A stretch of DNA of 33,503 bases, taken from contig MU616894.1 in assembly GCA_025201705.1 (NCBI GenBank), forward strand, positions 1-33,503. The letters run 5' to 3'. The notes beneath the pieces were generated by a model. It saw only the letters and a program-made list of their open reading frames with translations. It was not told the origin of the DNA and did not search any database. This DNA is from Dissophora ornata. Taxonomy: Eukaryota > Mortierellomycota > Mortierellomycetes > Mortierellales > Mortierellaceae. A program made the position numbers and the translations under genes. Shown here in pieces: positions 1 through 12,100 of this stretch; positions within the stretch are counted from its first letter, which is position 1, and each line of letters begins with the position of its first letter.

Positions 1-1111
1 TGTTTCATCTGCCTAAATGCGCTCGTTCGTCCTGGCGATCATCGGTGTTAATTTGTTTAACTGAATTACAGTTTGAGCTCCTCAAAACAGATCGACAAAA
101 AAATCGGCCTGTTTGTTGGTGCATGAACCTCCCTCTGCATGCTCCTCAAACCAAGAAACGATGGTTATCGTCGCGAAGTACGCTTTAATGCGACGAAATA
201 ACATGGCTAGCCATACCCTCAATTATTAACCATAGGGAGACCAAAGTAAGTGGAATCCACTTACTCATCTTTGCTGATGGCCTCGTACCCCATGCGGTGT
301 AGCACACAGGTCGTGTTCAAAACGCATTTTCAGGCACACCTATTTTTTTTCGCGAAACTTGACCAGTCATACGTCCCAGTCTTCTCACTACTCACCACCA
401 AAAGTGACATACTCACGGCAGCAGCCCCCAAAAGACAACATGGTCATGCATGTCGTCGCTCAAAAGTACAGTGTGTCCTTTGAATATGGAGCATACCTCG
501 TCTGACGCGTATGGCGGTGTTGTGGTGAAACGTAGATGAAAAGGCTAACCTGAACGCATCATGGATGATATGCACTGAGGCTGTGGTTGGCACTACAAGT
601 CAGCACGCAGCTCTTCCGTGTGTGGCGACAGCACCTGGAGCCCGTCTTCGTGCTGCGGCTACAGTATTGTTGTCACAGAACGCGGTGATTCTTCGTGCGA
701 ACAGAGCATAGCCACGATAGCCCAAGTTCGGAGACCAACGAGTCGACCATTTCCCATGTTGTGGATGTTTGTTGTACAACGGTGGCTACGGCTATGGTGA
801 GCCTAGTGTATGCCAGGTGACATAAGAGCTCGCTTCCGATGAATGGGAGAGCAGCAAATTTGACGATGCAGCCGTGACTATCGCCTGCTGCATGCCAGAG
901 CGCGGCGTGGATCGCGCGACACACCGGACGTGCGCCGAAACTTCCCTCTCTCCACCGTTCCTCATTCCCGTCCCCTTTCCTTCCTTTCTTCCGCATCCAT
1001 CTTTCCTTCCCTTCCTTCCTTCCCTTCCTTCATCTCACAGGGGGTCTCTTGCTCTTCATTCCACCTTCATTTTGTATACATTGTGCCGCATTCAGGAGAC
1101 CCGTTCCATTC
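1..1111. other. Intergenic sequence and promoter of the ADCK2-like gene
   Basis: I see no supportable gene here. The open frames are short, overlap on both strands and lack splice-linked extensions or recognisable motifs. From about 970 to 1035 there is a strong C/T tract on the plus strand made of repeated CCTTCC/CTTTCC units. This ends about 75 bases before the ATG at 1112 and fits the pyrimidine-rich leader often seen just upstream of fungal start codons. A gene ending before base 1 could contribute a 3' end here, but nothing shows it. Confidence 0.6.
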
Positions 1112-3607
1112 ATGACCCTGCCTCATTCCACTGCCGCGACCCTGTCCCGGTTCACGATCGGATCCTTGCGGCAGGAGTCCTCAAGGCTACTGACATGCAC
1201 TCATGGCGGCCCTCTTTCCCGGAGACACGGCCTGTTGTTGCGGGTCCTTCGTCAGGGCACAGCACAGCGGAGAACAAAGTCGACCGCTGCAGCCATACCA
1301 ATATCTGCCCGAATGCAAAAGAATACGTCTCCTAGCCTCTCTCTCAGACACAGTCATCATTCCTCTTCCACCCCCTCTACAAGGATATCCTCGCCTAATC
1401 CATGGCACTACGTTATCCCTGCAATTGTGACGCAGGGAGGTCTAACATTCTTTGCCTCCGGTATCCATCTCGAGGCAAAGGAGCTTTCGGATTTTAACCA
1501 TCAGCTCAACAGGAACACCCGGCCTGCACAGCCTATACCCTTTGTTAAAACCGAAATTGTCGAGGAAGCGCGGAAGTCATCTTTTTGGAAGAGGCTAAAG
1601 GACTATCTTGAGGATCTTTTAGAAGACTACGTTCTGCATCCCGTCCTGACCATCTGGCGATTCGGCGTCTTAGCAGTCATCTTTTTGCCGCTCATCGTGA
1701 CCGCGCCAGTAGTGTTCATGGGCGAGAGGAATAAGGAGTTCGACGACGAGCGATCTGGAACGATCTGGTGGTATAGTTTGTTGGTGAAGCACATGGAACT
1801 GGCGGGACCCACTTTTATCAAGGTAAAGCAATACATTGGCGTGTCTGAAAATATTGTATGCCTGTGATATCATGGATACGTTCTTTAACATATTGTTTGC
1901 ATCCTGCCTTCTTGGATAGCTCTCGCAATGGGCCGCATCAAGGACTGACATCTTCCCGAAGCAGCTGTGCGTCATGCTCTCGAAACTTCACAATCAAGTT
2001 GATCCACACTCTATGGAACATACGCGGAGGACAATCGAGGCAGCATTTGGTGGACGCAAACTTGAGGACATCTTTGATGAATTCATTGAGACCCCACTTG
2101 GCATCGGCGCAATTGCTCAGGTTTATCGAGGACGATTGAAGCCTGGAATCGCTCTGCATTTCGAGCCCAAAGACCAGACGGATGAAAAAACCGATAGATC
2201 GGTCCTCGGGAAGCTTAGCAGTGTTACCAAGGTCGCCAAGATCGCCAAAGAAACAAGCGGGCACAAGGAAAAGAAACTAAAGACGGAAGTAGCGATCAAG
2301 GTGCTTCACCCAAAGGTGGCAAGAACTGTGGACCGTGATTTGTCGATCATGAGGTTCTTTGCGACGCTCATTAATAGGATCCCTGGCATGAGATGGATCT
2401 CGCTCCCTGACCAGGTCGCCATGTTTGGAGAGATGATGCAGGAGCAACTTGACCTGAGGATTGAGGCCAAGAACTTGGAGACGTTTCAGCGCAACTTCCG
2501 GGAACGGTATACAGTCACTTTCCCGACACCGCTCAGTCAGTTCGCAACGAGGGAAATGCTGATTGAAGAGTTTGTTGATGCTCTTCCTCTAAAGACCTAT
2601 CTTTACAATGGCGCTGGACCGTTTGATATCAAGATTGCTGATATTGGTCTTGATGGCTTCTTGGTAGGTCCTCTTTAAAAAAAAAAAAAAAAAAGAGGTG
2701 TGCATTCCGTGCAAGAGAGTGCAAAGTCTTGATTGAGATCGTACTCTAACACCCAATCTGCTTTCTCTCCCCCCTATTACAGAGAATGCTCACTTTTGAT
2801 AATTTCGTGCATGCCGATCTGCACCCTGGAAACATCTTTGTCCGGTTCTACAACCCATCAGCCAACAATTTGTTCAAGCAGATCATGTCCCGAATCCAAA
2901 GAGGAGATCAACACAGCATGGACCATGTGGATGAAGCAACCGCGCGTCTTAGGGCGATTCCAGAGGGCGACAAGGACGCATGGATGCAGGAGCTGGAGAG
3001 CCTTTACAACGAGGGTTTCCGGCCTCAAGTTGTCTTTATCGATGCAGGGTTAGTCTCGGTTCTGTCAGATAAGAACAGAGGAGACTTCTTGGATCTGTTC
3101 CACGCATTGGCAGAGTTTGATGGATACCGGGCGGGGAAGCTGATGATTGAGCGGTGTCGTTCGCCGGGGAGCGTGATCGATGGAGAAAAGTTTGCGCTCA
3201 GGATGCAGAATCTGATCCTGGGGGTCAAGAACACAGCCATGTCGCTGGGCAAGATCAAGATCGCGGATCTGCTGTCGGAGGTGATGTCGATGGTCCGACA
3301 GCACCATGTGCCGATGGAGGGCGACTTTGCAAATGTGGTGATCTCGATCCTGATTCTTGAGGGCATTGGAAGACAGCTGAACCCTAATATTGATCTGTTC
3401 AAGACTGCACTACCGATTCTGAGACAGCTGGGTCGACAGGATGGTGGTCGCGGCGTGGTTGAAGGCGTGAGGGATCTGCCGGGTGGCGGTGGATGGTGGA
3501 TCAAGATGTGGTTCTTGCTGGAAGCGCGACAGTGGGCACACGAGACGATTGAGTCGACAACGACGGTGGACAGGCACCTGGATGTGCTGCTTCACCCTGC
3601 GATCTAG
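1112..3607 (+). CDS. ADCK2: ADCK2/Cqd1-like UbiB (ABC1) family atypical kinase, mitochondrial
   Basis: Three exons (1112-1822, 1920-2663, 2783-3607) give a 759-aa protein; both introns are phase 0. The ATG at 1112 opens a Ser/Arg-rich N-terminus with no acidic residues for about 70 aa, as in a mitochondrial presequence. A hydrophobic segment lies at about 178-203. The family KxGQ-type motif spans the first splice junction and reads FIK|LSQWAASR, with Ser in place of Gly. The nucleotide-loop equivalent is PLGIGAIAQVY (about 296-306). The probable catalytic Lys is in VAIKVLHP (about 364), the catalytic-loop equivalent is VHADLHPGN (Asp497), and the metal-binding DFG equivalent is IDAG (Asp572). 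About 45 residues are inserted between the glycine loop and the Lys, as in ADCK2 rather than COQ8. The family acts in the mitochondrial inner membrane/intermembrane space and affects coenzyme Q or lipid distribution. The exact substrate is not known from sequence. Confidence 0.9.
2664..2782 (+). other. Intron 2 of the ADCK2-like gene, with an A18 run flanked by inverted CCTCTTT/AAAGAGG
   Basis: Donor GTAGGT at 2664 and acceptor TTACAG ending at 2782, phase 0, 119 nt. An uninterrupted run of 18 A lies at 2677-2694. The bases just before it (CCTCTTT) pair with those at its end (AAAGAGG), so the 5' splice-site region could fold into a short A-looped hairpin. Splicing joins GFL to RMLTFDNFVHADLHPG, which restores the kinase catalytic loop and supports the intron call. 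Confidence 0.8.
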
Positions 3608-3690
3608 AGCATTTTTTTTTCTTTCCAGATAGAGACCGACCACGGTAGTAGAACGACCCTGTAAAAAAGACTGCTTTTCTCACATTTTAT

Positions 3691-3724
3691 TGTTGCAAAA
3701 GTTAAAAAAAAAAACTTTGCAAAA
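3691..3724. repeat. A-rich spacer with GCAAAAGTT / AACTTTGC inverted and TTGCAAAAGT direct repeat
   Basis: In the 161-bp spacer between the ADCK2-like stop (3607) and the TRM44 start (3769), TTGCAAAAGT occurs at about 3693 and again at about 3717, separated by an A-run. The first copy also pairs imperfectly with AACTTTGC, so an A-looped hairpin is possible. The spacer must hold both the upstream gene's 3' end and the TRM44 promoter. The role is unknown. Confidence 0.45.
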
Positions 3725-3768
3725 GTCATTCCTTTCCTTGCATTCATTTACCTTCAACTCATTTCAAC

Positions 3769-6119
3769 ATGAGTGACGAAGAACCTGCGAATATCGAGTT
3801 TGTCTACGACGCCTCTTTCTACTTTGGCGATCTGCCCAACAACAAAAAGCAGAGCTCGCAAGAGAAAGAGCAACGACCGGAAGAGGGAGTAACAAAGTTG
3901 CCACCAAAATGGTATCAGGCGGCCAAAGCACCTGTCCCCTTCAGTGAAGATGTCTTTTGGAAGGTTTTGGTAAAGTTCCGGTGAAGACTAGAAACCGCAC
4001 AACTGGCTGTGATCAGCTTCCAATTGACCAAACTTAGCCTTGGCACAGGTGGATTGACTTTCCTCACGTTTATTTGCGTATGTCTATCACAGGACCGGTG
4101 GATTTTGGAGGCTCCCAGTATCATCCCACCGATTTCTAAAGTGGAAATCATTCAGGACCACACCAACGAAGAAGATGACGACCACGTTCCACCAACAAAA
4201 GAAACCAATGCATCTTACTGTACCCGGAGAGATCGACTGCAGTTACTTAAGGAATCCAAGGTTCCATTCAGGGCCATCCAACGGCGATTGCTGCCCAAAC
4301 GTGCAAACAAGGACCCAGTCATGGAGGAGCAACTCTTTTATATCCGGTCTCAACAGACCAGCTATGCAGTTTTTGCTCCGCTGGTCAAGATGAGCTCGAC
4401 ATCGACAGATCGTGCTGCTGCTGACGATGATGGTGATGACGATGAGGAGATCAAGGCGATGATGGAAACGTTGCCATTTTATTACCCAAAAGTCCGTGGG
4501 TTCCGGTACGGATATATTTCGGACCTCGAAGAGTCCCCAGAGGATCGAGACGATTACGGTCATGACCATGATCAAGAACCCCAAGCTGGCGACGCATCCT
4601 TTGAATACGAAGACAATGATTGCTGTGCAGAAGGGACGAAAACTTCAGGAAATGATGGAAAGGTGGCGAAAAAGGTCATGAGCAAACGAGTCGGCTGGAT
4701 CACTCTGGATTTGTTCTTGTCGGGCGACGAAGGCGAATTCACGAATAAAATGGTAACTAAAAAAAAAAAAAAGCATACATGCAACATATTCAGCGGCTAA
4801 ACCTCTACACTGACCCTGATTTAAAGACTACCGACTGACCTCAATATACCTTTCATCCGATCCCTTTATGTGGATTGTAGCAATATGCATTTAAAGAGCT
4901 GTTCAAGAAGCTCTATAAATGGGGGGTCAACACTACAAAGGGATTCACCAAGAGCAGGGTTCAGCACGATGTCATGGTCCCCAAGGAACTCTATCTTACA
5001 ACGTACGCTCGTATAAAGGAGAGGCATGCCCAAAAATGGGTTCAGTCCTGGCCCGAAAAGACAGATCCTCGCAAGTTTGTCTTTGAGGATATCGCGATCG
5101 CCAGTTGGCTGATCGCTCTATGGGAGTTGGAACTGAGGACAAATAATCAGGAACCAGAAGAGGGAAAGAAACAGACATTTGTCGATTTGGGTTGCGGGAA
5201 TGGGCTGTTAACACATATATTGAATGAAGAAGGGCATAAAGGCACAGGAATTGATATCGTGGCGAGGAAAGTCTGGGATATTTATGGTCTCAAAACACAG
5301 CTTGAAGGTAAGAACAAGGGTATTCCCTTTGCATTTCTTTTTTGAAATCCTTGTCCATGTGCCCGGTTTTAATATTTTCACGTTTCTATTGATCAGCGAA
5401 AACGGTGATACCCAACGAAACCATGTTCGAAAACGTTGATTGGATTATTGGAAACCACGCGGACGAACTCGCACCCTGGATACCTATTATCGCCATGCGC
5501 TCAAAACCGTTGACCAGGTACTGCGAAGGAAACAACAACAAAATCAGTCAATTTATTCATGGAAGACAAAAAAAAAATCTAACCAAGCATGTCTGCGATA
5601 TTCCTCTGCTTTCTTTTTTTTTTTTTTTTATCAAAAATCAGGTTCGTCGTGATCCCTTGTTGCTTCTTTGACTTGAATGGTAGCCGATACCAATTCCCCA
5701 AGGGCGCACCTGAGGGGAAATACAAGGCCTATCAAGACTACATCTGCGGTATCATTCGCACTTGCAGTTACAATCTCCAGACTGAGATCTTGAGGATCCC
5801 AAGTACCAAGAACGTTGCTCTTGTCGGCATGACACGGACATGGAAACGGAAACGGAACAACGAAAGGGGGGAAGAGGAAGACGAAGAAGATAATGATTGT
5901 CAGGGGAGAGTGGATGAACTAGTGAGCAGAAGTGGGCTGTTTGTGGCACGTGTGTCAGACAAGGACAAGCAGGCCCTACAAAAGACTAAACACGCCGCCA
6001 AATTGCTGGCCAGAGAAAGCGAAGCGGAACAGGGACAGGGACAGGGACAGGGACAGGAGCAGGAGCAGGAGCAGGATCAGAATGAACTAGATCAAGAAAC
6101 GCTAGAGAAGAGTACATAA
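3769..6119 (+). CDS. TRM44: TRM44: tRNA(Ser) uracil-44 2'-O-methyltransferase
   Basis: Five exons (3769-3969, 4093-4752, 4881-5307, 5397-5517, 5642-6119) give 628 aa. The ATG at 3769 sits in CAACATGAG after a C/T-rich leader. The SAM-binding motif I reads FVDLGCGNG (about 387-394). It is followed by the family segments DWIIGNHADELAPWIP and FVVIPCCFFDLNG (about 471-483), then a C-terminal LRIPSTKN-type motif; this order is typical of TRM44. In yeast the enzyme methylates the ribose of U44 in tRNA-Ser in the cytosol, using S-adenosylmethionine. The middle (about 170-230) is Asp/Glu-rich. The C-terminus carries a Gln-Gly/Gln-Glu repeat not needed for the fold. Each splice junction restores a conserved segment; the last makes AG|G (Arg) before FVVIPCC. 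Intron 2 holds A14 and intron 4 holds T16. The stop lies only 70 bp from the stop of the convergent RasGAP-like gene. Confidence 0.93.
6030..6080 (+). repeat. In-frame hexanucleotide repeat in TRM44 (CAGGGA x4, CAGGAG x3, CAGGAT)
   Basis: Four CAGGGA units, three CAGGAG units, one CAGGAT and a final CAG encode alternating Gln-Gly, then Gln-Glu pairs, near the TRM44 C-terminus. All units are six bases, so copy-number change would keep the frame. Confidence 0.9.
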
Positions 6120-6156
6120 ACAATACATCTTCATTGTTACCCAAAGTTGCATCTTC

Positions 6157-6162
6157 TTTATT
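6157..6162 (-). terminator. Poly(A) signal AATAAA for the RasGAP/Sel1 gene
   Basis: On the minus strand AATAAA lies about 28 bases after the stop codon ending at 6190. Cleavage 10-25 bases further would fall at about 6130-6150, beside the TRM44 stop at 6119. The two convergent transcripts therefore almost certainly overlap or abut at their 3' ends. Confidence 0.6.
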
Positions 6163-6189
6163 TCACGCTCTTGTTATTGTCCGTAGGCT

Positions 6190-9100
6190 CTATCCAAGAT
6201 TTCCAAGTATACCTCCGGCTGTCTCCTTATGCTTTAAGTAATTGATCGAGAACTTATCTCCTTGGGCGGCCGCTAACGTGAACCAATGCATTGCCGCAGC
6301 AACATTCTCTGGGTTGAACTTGTCCGGCCCTGAGGAGTTGGGCGGATGTGTCGGCGCCTGATTGCTGCCCTGACGATGATGATGCGGATAATGGTGTGGA
6401 AGATAGCTCGTGCCACCTGCAGCACCATGACGTGCACCAGTATTCACATCTAGGTAGTGTTCCACGTCATGATGTCCCTCCGCAAACATGCCCGCCTGCT
6501 GTCCTGACTGATTCTGGTGCAAAGACGCCGTTGAGGAATTATTAGGTGCGTCTCCGGACCCGCCAGATCCTATGGACGACGACCCCGTGAACGATCCCAA
6601 GCCAGTCATGATTCCCAGTCCACTCCACATCCCGCTTCCAAAACTACTTCCGCTTCCTCCGCTACTACTGTGTTGGTGATGCCGATGACCCCCAGTCGCA
6701 GTCTTTTGCTTGATCGGAATGCTGCTGGCTGTGCTACTGGTACTACCACCTTTACCCAAGAACGAGCTCGAGAACGTGCCTTTGGGTGAATGTGGAGGTG
6801 GTGGCGTATGGGCTCTGCCGGGGATAATCTTGCCAAACTTAAGGGATGAGCTTGTGGACGGTGCGTTCGGAACTGGCGAAACCGCACGATCGGTCTGGAC
6901 GATTAGGGGAGATCCGTCCAACTTGTACCCCATGTGAGGAGATGAAGAGGACGGGAGCATCGGCAGGGACATGTAGAGAATAGCAAGTTCTCTTTGAGCT
7001 ACTGGGTGCGACTCCTTGGCGCCTATTCAAAGTCCAAAATACAAATATGTGTTAGGGGTACCCAAAAATATAGTAATGTCATTAGTAAGAGACGAAAGAG
7101 TCGCTTACCGATGGTGAAGAGCCTTACAGCCTCTGCCATACGCGTGCGCTCATCATCGTCCTCGGCAACATGCCTGCTCTCGCCCGTGCCTGCCTCTTGA
7201 ATGTTCGTCCGAGAGCTCTCCTGAACTTCCACATACTGCGTTCCTTTTTGGACAATATACTCGATTACATCACTCTTCAGACTCGATATCGCCAGTGCCA
7301 TGTCCCAAAAGGCCTTGCCATCGTTTCGAAGATCCAATATCGAGCCTGGAATAAACGCTGCAATTATCTGCATATCGCGGAGCAAATGTCGTGGTCGAAG
7401 AATGCCCGGTCGGCGAAACAAAGTCTCGATCTCTTCCACGATCGCGTCTGTGCCTGGAGTAAAGGATCTTGGAGACGGAGGGATATCCCCTTCTGGTTCT
7501 CCGCCTCTAGACGCCCTAGTTTGAATGGAAGGCAATGAACCATCCAGCTCATGTCGTTGATCCGGAGTCATGGGTCTCGCAAGCAGGTCGCCAGTGCAGG
7601 AATCTGGGTAAGAGAGCGAGGCGACAATCAACAGCTCCAGCGCAAAAAGATGACCTAATTTCTGATACGGCGACTTCGCGGAATTAAACCGTCCGACTGT
7701 GCACCGATATGCCCCGGCAAGATCGTAAGGCTCAATCGCGCTGCAGATTCCCGCACTGCCGAGGGATCCCGACTTTGTCAGATTTTTTACCTGGACATTC
7801 AGAAGACTCTTGCCAGAGCCTCTTGGGGTGTCCAATGACGCTTCCTCAGCAGACCGTTGATCCGACGCCGAAAAGGTGCTGTCGCGAGAAATACCATGCA
7901 AAGATGAAGGACTACGCTCTCCTGCTGCTGCCACGCTGAACATCGAGCTGAGCGATGGAGCGTCTTTCAGGGTCGAGGCTGACGCTGAAGGCTTCATCGT
8001 GCTGTACTCGTCGATGAGAGAGGCCTTCGTTTCAGGGTCAAACCCGACCTGTCGCTGTTGTTGCGGCTGGGGGCTTTGGTCCTCACTCCAGACTGTATTT
8101 CGAGAACTACGCCGTTGCCAGCTACTGTTGCTAGATCCTTGGGGACCTGGATCAGCGATGCCATGAAGACTTGACTGCACGTTGTTGCCGGGCCCCGTCG
8201 GATCTACCATGTTAGTCGTCGAGCCTTGCTTTTTCTCGCCGTTGGACTTGTCGCGCACATCCATTTGATTCAAGGGCAATATGTACCCATCCTGGTTTGC
8301 ATCCTCAACAACATCCGCCTGTGCATTGGTGCCCTTCTTGCAGTCTTGGGCACCCATCTCGTCCAGGAATTCCATAAACCACCGGTCGGTCTCAACCTCA
8401 CCAAATATTTCGAGCCATTCTGAAAGAACAAAGCTTGTAAGCCTGAGCTGAATCCTCCTTAAAAACTCAGTCATGTCCTTAGGGAGCTGCGAAATCTGAT
8501 GCGGCGGCACAGTGGATGAGGATCCTCCTGGCGCCATGGATCCAGAATAAGAAGACGAAGTGCCGTGAGACGTGATCGAGTATGGTGGATTGTACAAAGC
8601 GTAAGTCGGTCCTGCAGGGTGTGCATAGATAGACGAAGGGTCATCATACAATACAGGGATTGCCTCCTGTGCACCTTGATGGTTATTATGTACAGCTTGT
8701 CGGAGAAGAACCTTGGATCGACCTCCAAAACTGCCTCCGCCGGCACTATGGATCGAACTCTGTGATGGCTGAGAACTGCCGCCATTGATATTGCTATTCG
8801 AAGTGCCGTTAATGCTGTTTGCAGAAGTTGAGGCGTGTGAAAAGAAGTAGCCCCCCGATGTGTTGGGCACAGACGAGGCCGCATGTCCATTCTTGAACGA
8901 ATTCACAAGGAACTCCGCTACACCTGAGGCCCCACCAGATTTTGGTTGAACGACCTGCTCCGTGGGACCCATCCCTGCAACAAACTGGCCGTTGTACTTA
9001 GCTACTTCCTTGACGAAGAAATCACTGCCACTGCTTGACAAGGTGGGTAAGATGGCGCCATTTTGCGCTTGGGGGATTCCTGCACCTTGAATGCCCGTTC

Positions 9101-12100
9101 CGCCGAGACCAATGCCCCGAACCACGGACTCGACTTCCATGCAGAACCGCAAAAAGTTGTCTTCGCCAGGCAAGAAGTTATGAATTCCTGTTTCCGTGAT
9201 CCATCGCTGGACAGCCTCAACCTCACGCGCATCCATATGGAAATCGCTATGGATGTCTGCCAATTCGCCTAAGGACCCAAAAGAGCCAGCCTGGCTGCTG
9301 TTGCTGCCTGACCATGGCATACCCTGATGTCCCGAGTTGTAGCTGCTGGAGAACGATGCTTGCTCCTTCTCCTTCAGATGGCCGAGACTGCTCTCCATGA
9401 AAGAGGATGGTCCGAAGGACCGGGATGTCATGTTGTCGATGTACGTGCTGAAGCTGCTCCTCCTCGTTTTAGACGCTCGTAAAGCATAAGGGTGGCCGCT
9501 ATTGGAACTATATCTCCGGGAATTGGCTTCCGCCTGATGTCCTGCACCCTCCCCTGCATAAGCATTCTGACACGAATGATCAAGACAGGAGCCCTTGCAC
9601 CCAACCGTTTCGCACACGGGTGTTCGTGACATGCCAGATCTCGACTCTGTCTCGCACCAACCCGAGATAAGACAATTACACTTCTCCCACTCCTCCGCAG
9701 TGAGGTACTTCTTAAGGGCATTCCTGTTCAACCGGCCAAGAGCTGCAATCACTCCCAATGATTTCTCAAACGCGCGAGATGTTCTGACGCACGTCTGATA
9801 ATACATCTTGACACGTAGTGACGACATATTTTCCCGCTTCCGCTCGATCGACGATACCAATCGCATGTGCCAAGAATGAGCAAACCCTTCCCAGATGGTC
9901 CTGCTCCTCGACCGCCCTTCCCGATTCTCCAGCCTATGCTTAATGGGCATCGCTAACAAATAAATGATCTTGGAGCTATCCAACTGCCGAAGTACTGGCG
10001 ATGACTCCAGAACTCGAAGTGAATGGTGGAAGCCAATGGCAGCAGCATGGTTTCCGAAACGACGAGCCTGCTCAATTCCCTGTAAAAGCAGAGAGTGAAT
10101 GCTGCTATGGTTGGCGTGCGACGGCAGCCGGTTGTTTGCGTGACTCCAATGACTGTTATCGTGGTCACCCACAGCATGCACATCAAATTCCCGAAGAATC
10201 TTGAAAATCGAACGCGCAACTGTTCTGATTTCTTCCGGCAGATCCGCCTCTGAATTTACTGTCTGGCGGATCCTGACCTTCCAAGTGCGGTCCGCTGCAG
10301 CTCTCTTCACGCTGGAGGACCTTGAGCTTTCAGCACGACCCTTTGTCTGACTTTCATCCGTCAGTGCTGCTCCATGTTCTGCGGAGGATTGAATCGTCCT
10401 GGTGCCAGACTCGTCCGCTGATGAAAGCATATGACTGCTGCTGACTCGCAAAATCGACATTTCCTTGTCTTCTGCTGTAAGCGTCTGCAATCTTTGTGCC
10501 AGTAAACAGTCCTCTGAGGACAAAAGCGACTCGTTATCCGATTCATGGACCTCCAGATCAAGGTCAGCGGTTGATTCAAAGTTGCTCTGACTACCTGCTG
10601 AATCCATCACCTGATCCACCAACATCGGCTTCGTGACAGTAACTATCCGGGACCCGCCTCCTAACCCTGAGTTCTCCATGACCATGGCCATGCACGGCGG
10701 CGCAAGAGCCAAACCAGCCTCTGCAAGGACTTCATGGGATGTAGTTTGGTTACCGCCCTGCATGAGCCCATCCTGCTGAGGCGCATGTGCAATTGAATCG
10801 CCCGATTCGGAGTCCTTGCTTTGTTCGTTGCTGTACTGAACATAGGCCAGTGCCCACGGCTCCCGGAGAGGTGTGAGCTTTGGATTGTTCACAGCCCAAG
10901 GGACTTCCTTTATAGGTCCTGGCTGGATTTTTTTCAGCTCTTGTATCGCAGCTTTTAGATCTGGCAGCAAAGTTTCGTCGCTCCAATGCTTTATAACTGG
11001 TGGCGAGTCGATGGACTGATGAGACGCTAACGATGAACTCGAGGACGAACTTTTGGTTGGAGATTCTTCTCCTTTGGAATCTGGAGAGTGAATACAGGGT
11101 ACGGAAGTGCTGGTGAGTTCAACAGTGGCAGCTCTTCGTGACAGAGCATGTCCTGGGTTGATCCCTGACAGCGATAGGAATGTTGATCCACCGAGGGACG
11201 ACTCTGCTGGCGCACTAGGCATCTTTTCTAGAGTCAATGGTGGCGGAGGCTTCGCTTTAAATGGCAAAGATACAGCTGCATTGGAGAAAAACGAAAAACT
11301 AGGGGATGCCCTCTTGTGCGTACGAGTGGCGCTCGGCGGGTGTGAAATTTTTGTAGCCGAAGGCAATGTCGGTATTCCGTTTGCGCTGTTGGCTGCCGAT
11401 TTCATTGCTACCGGGTATGTTGGTGGCGTTTCCGACGAGGTCCGCTGACGGACTACAACATTACTCTTCCCGTTGAAACTGCTAGATCGAGTCATTTGAA
11501 TCGTCGATGATAATGAGGAAGATGTAGTCGTTCTCAGGCTGGGACACACGAAATAAAATATGGTCGTGAAATCCGACGGACACACCAGAAGAACGGGTGT
11601 GACGATGGGATTCTTTGTTTCGCTGGTTTTTGAGTGCTGGGAGTGTTTAGCGGACATCGGAACAGGCGTTGACGACTCGACGATGGGGTTCAGGGTATAT
11701 TGCGACGAGTGGCTCTCCTTTGGTTGCGCTGATGAGGAAAAGAGACCAACAAAGCTCTCGATCTTTCCTCGTATCCTTGCATCCACAGCTCCTGATCGAC
11801 TTTCCCTGTTGTTCATTGCAAATGACAAAAGATTAGGATTATGTGGCATTCATACCGTTGACGCCAACCCTCAGTTCCACCCAACATACCATCCCGGGAC
11901 TGGATTCAGAATGGTTGTGACATATCGGTAAAGGCGTTGGTGTGTCGTGAATAATATCCGCTGTCGCTGCCTTTCTGACACAAAAACGTCCTGTATCATG
12001 CCATAAGTCTAAAGAATATGTCCAACAAAATGGGAAGAGAACAATGGTAAATAACATCTCTATGGGCTTCAACGGCTGACTTATCGCCATGACCAGAATC

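Noticed and set aside
1049..1111. Upstream ATG at 1049 in frame with the ADCK2-like kinase
   Set aside because: It would add 21 residues read from the C/T-rich leader side. The ATG at 1112 starts a cleaner presequence. The upstream start cannot be fully excluded.
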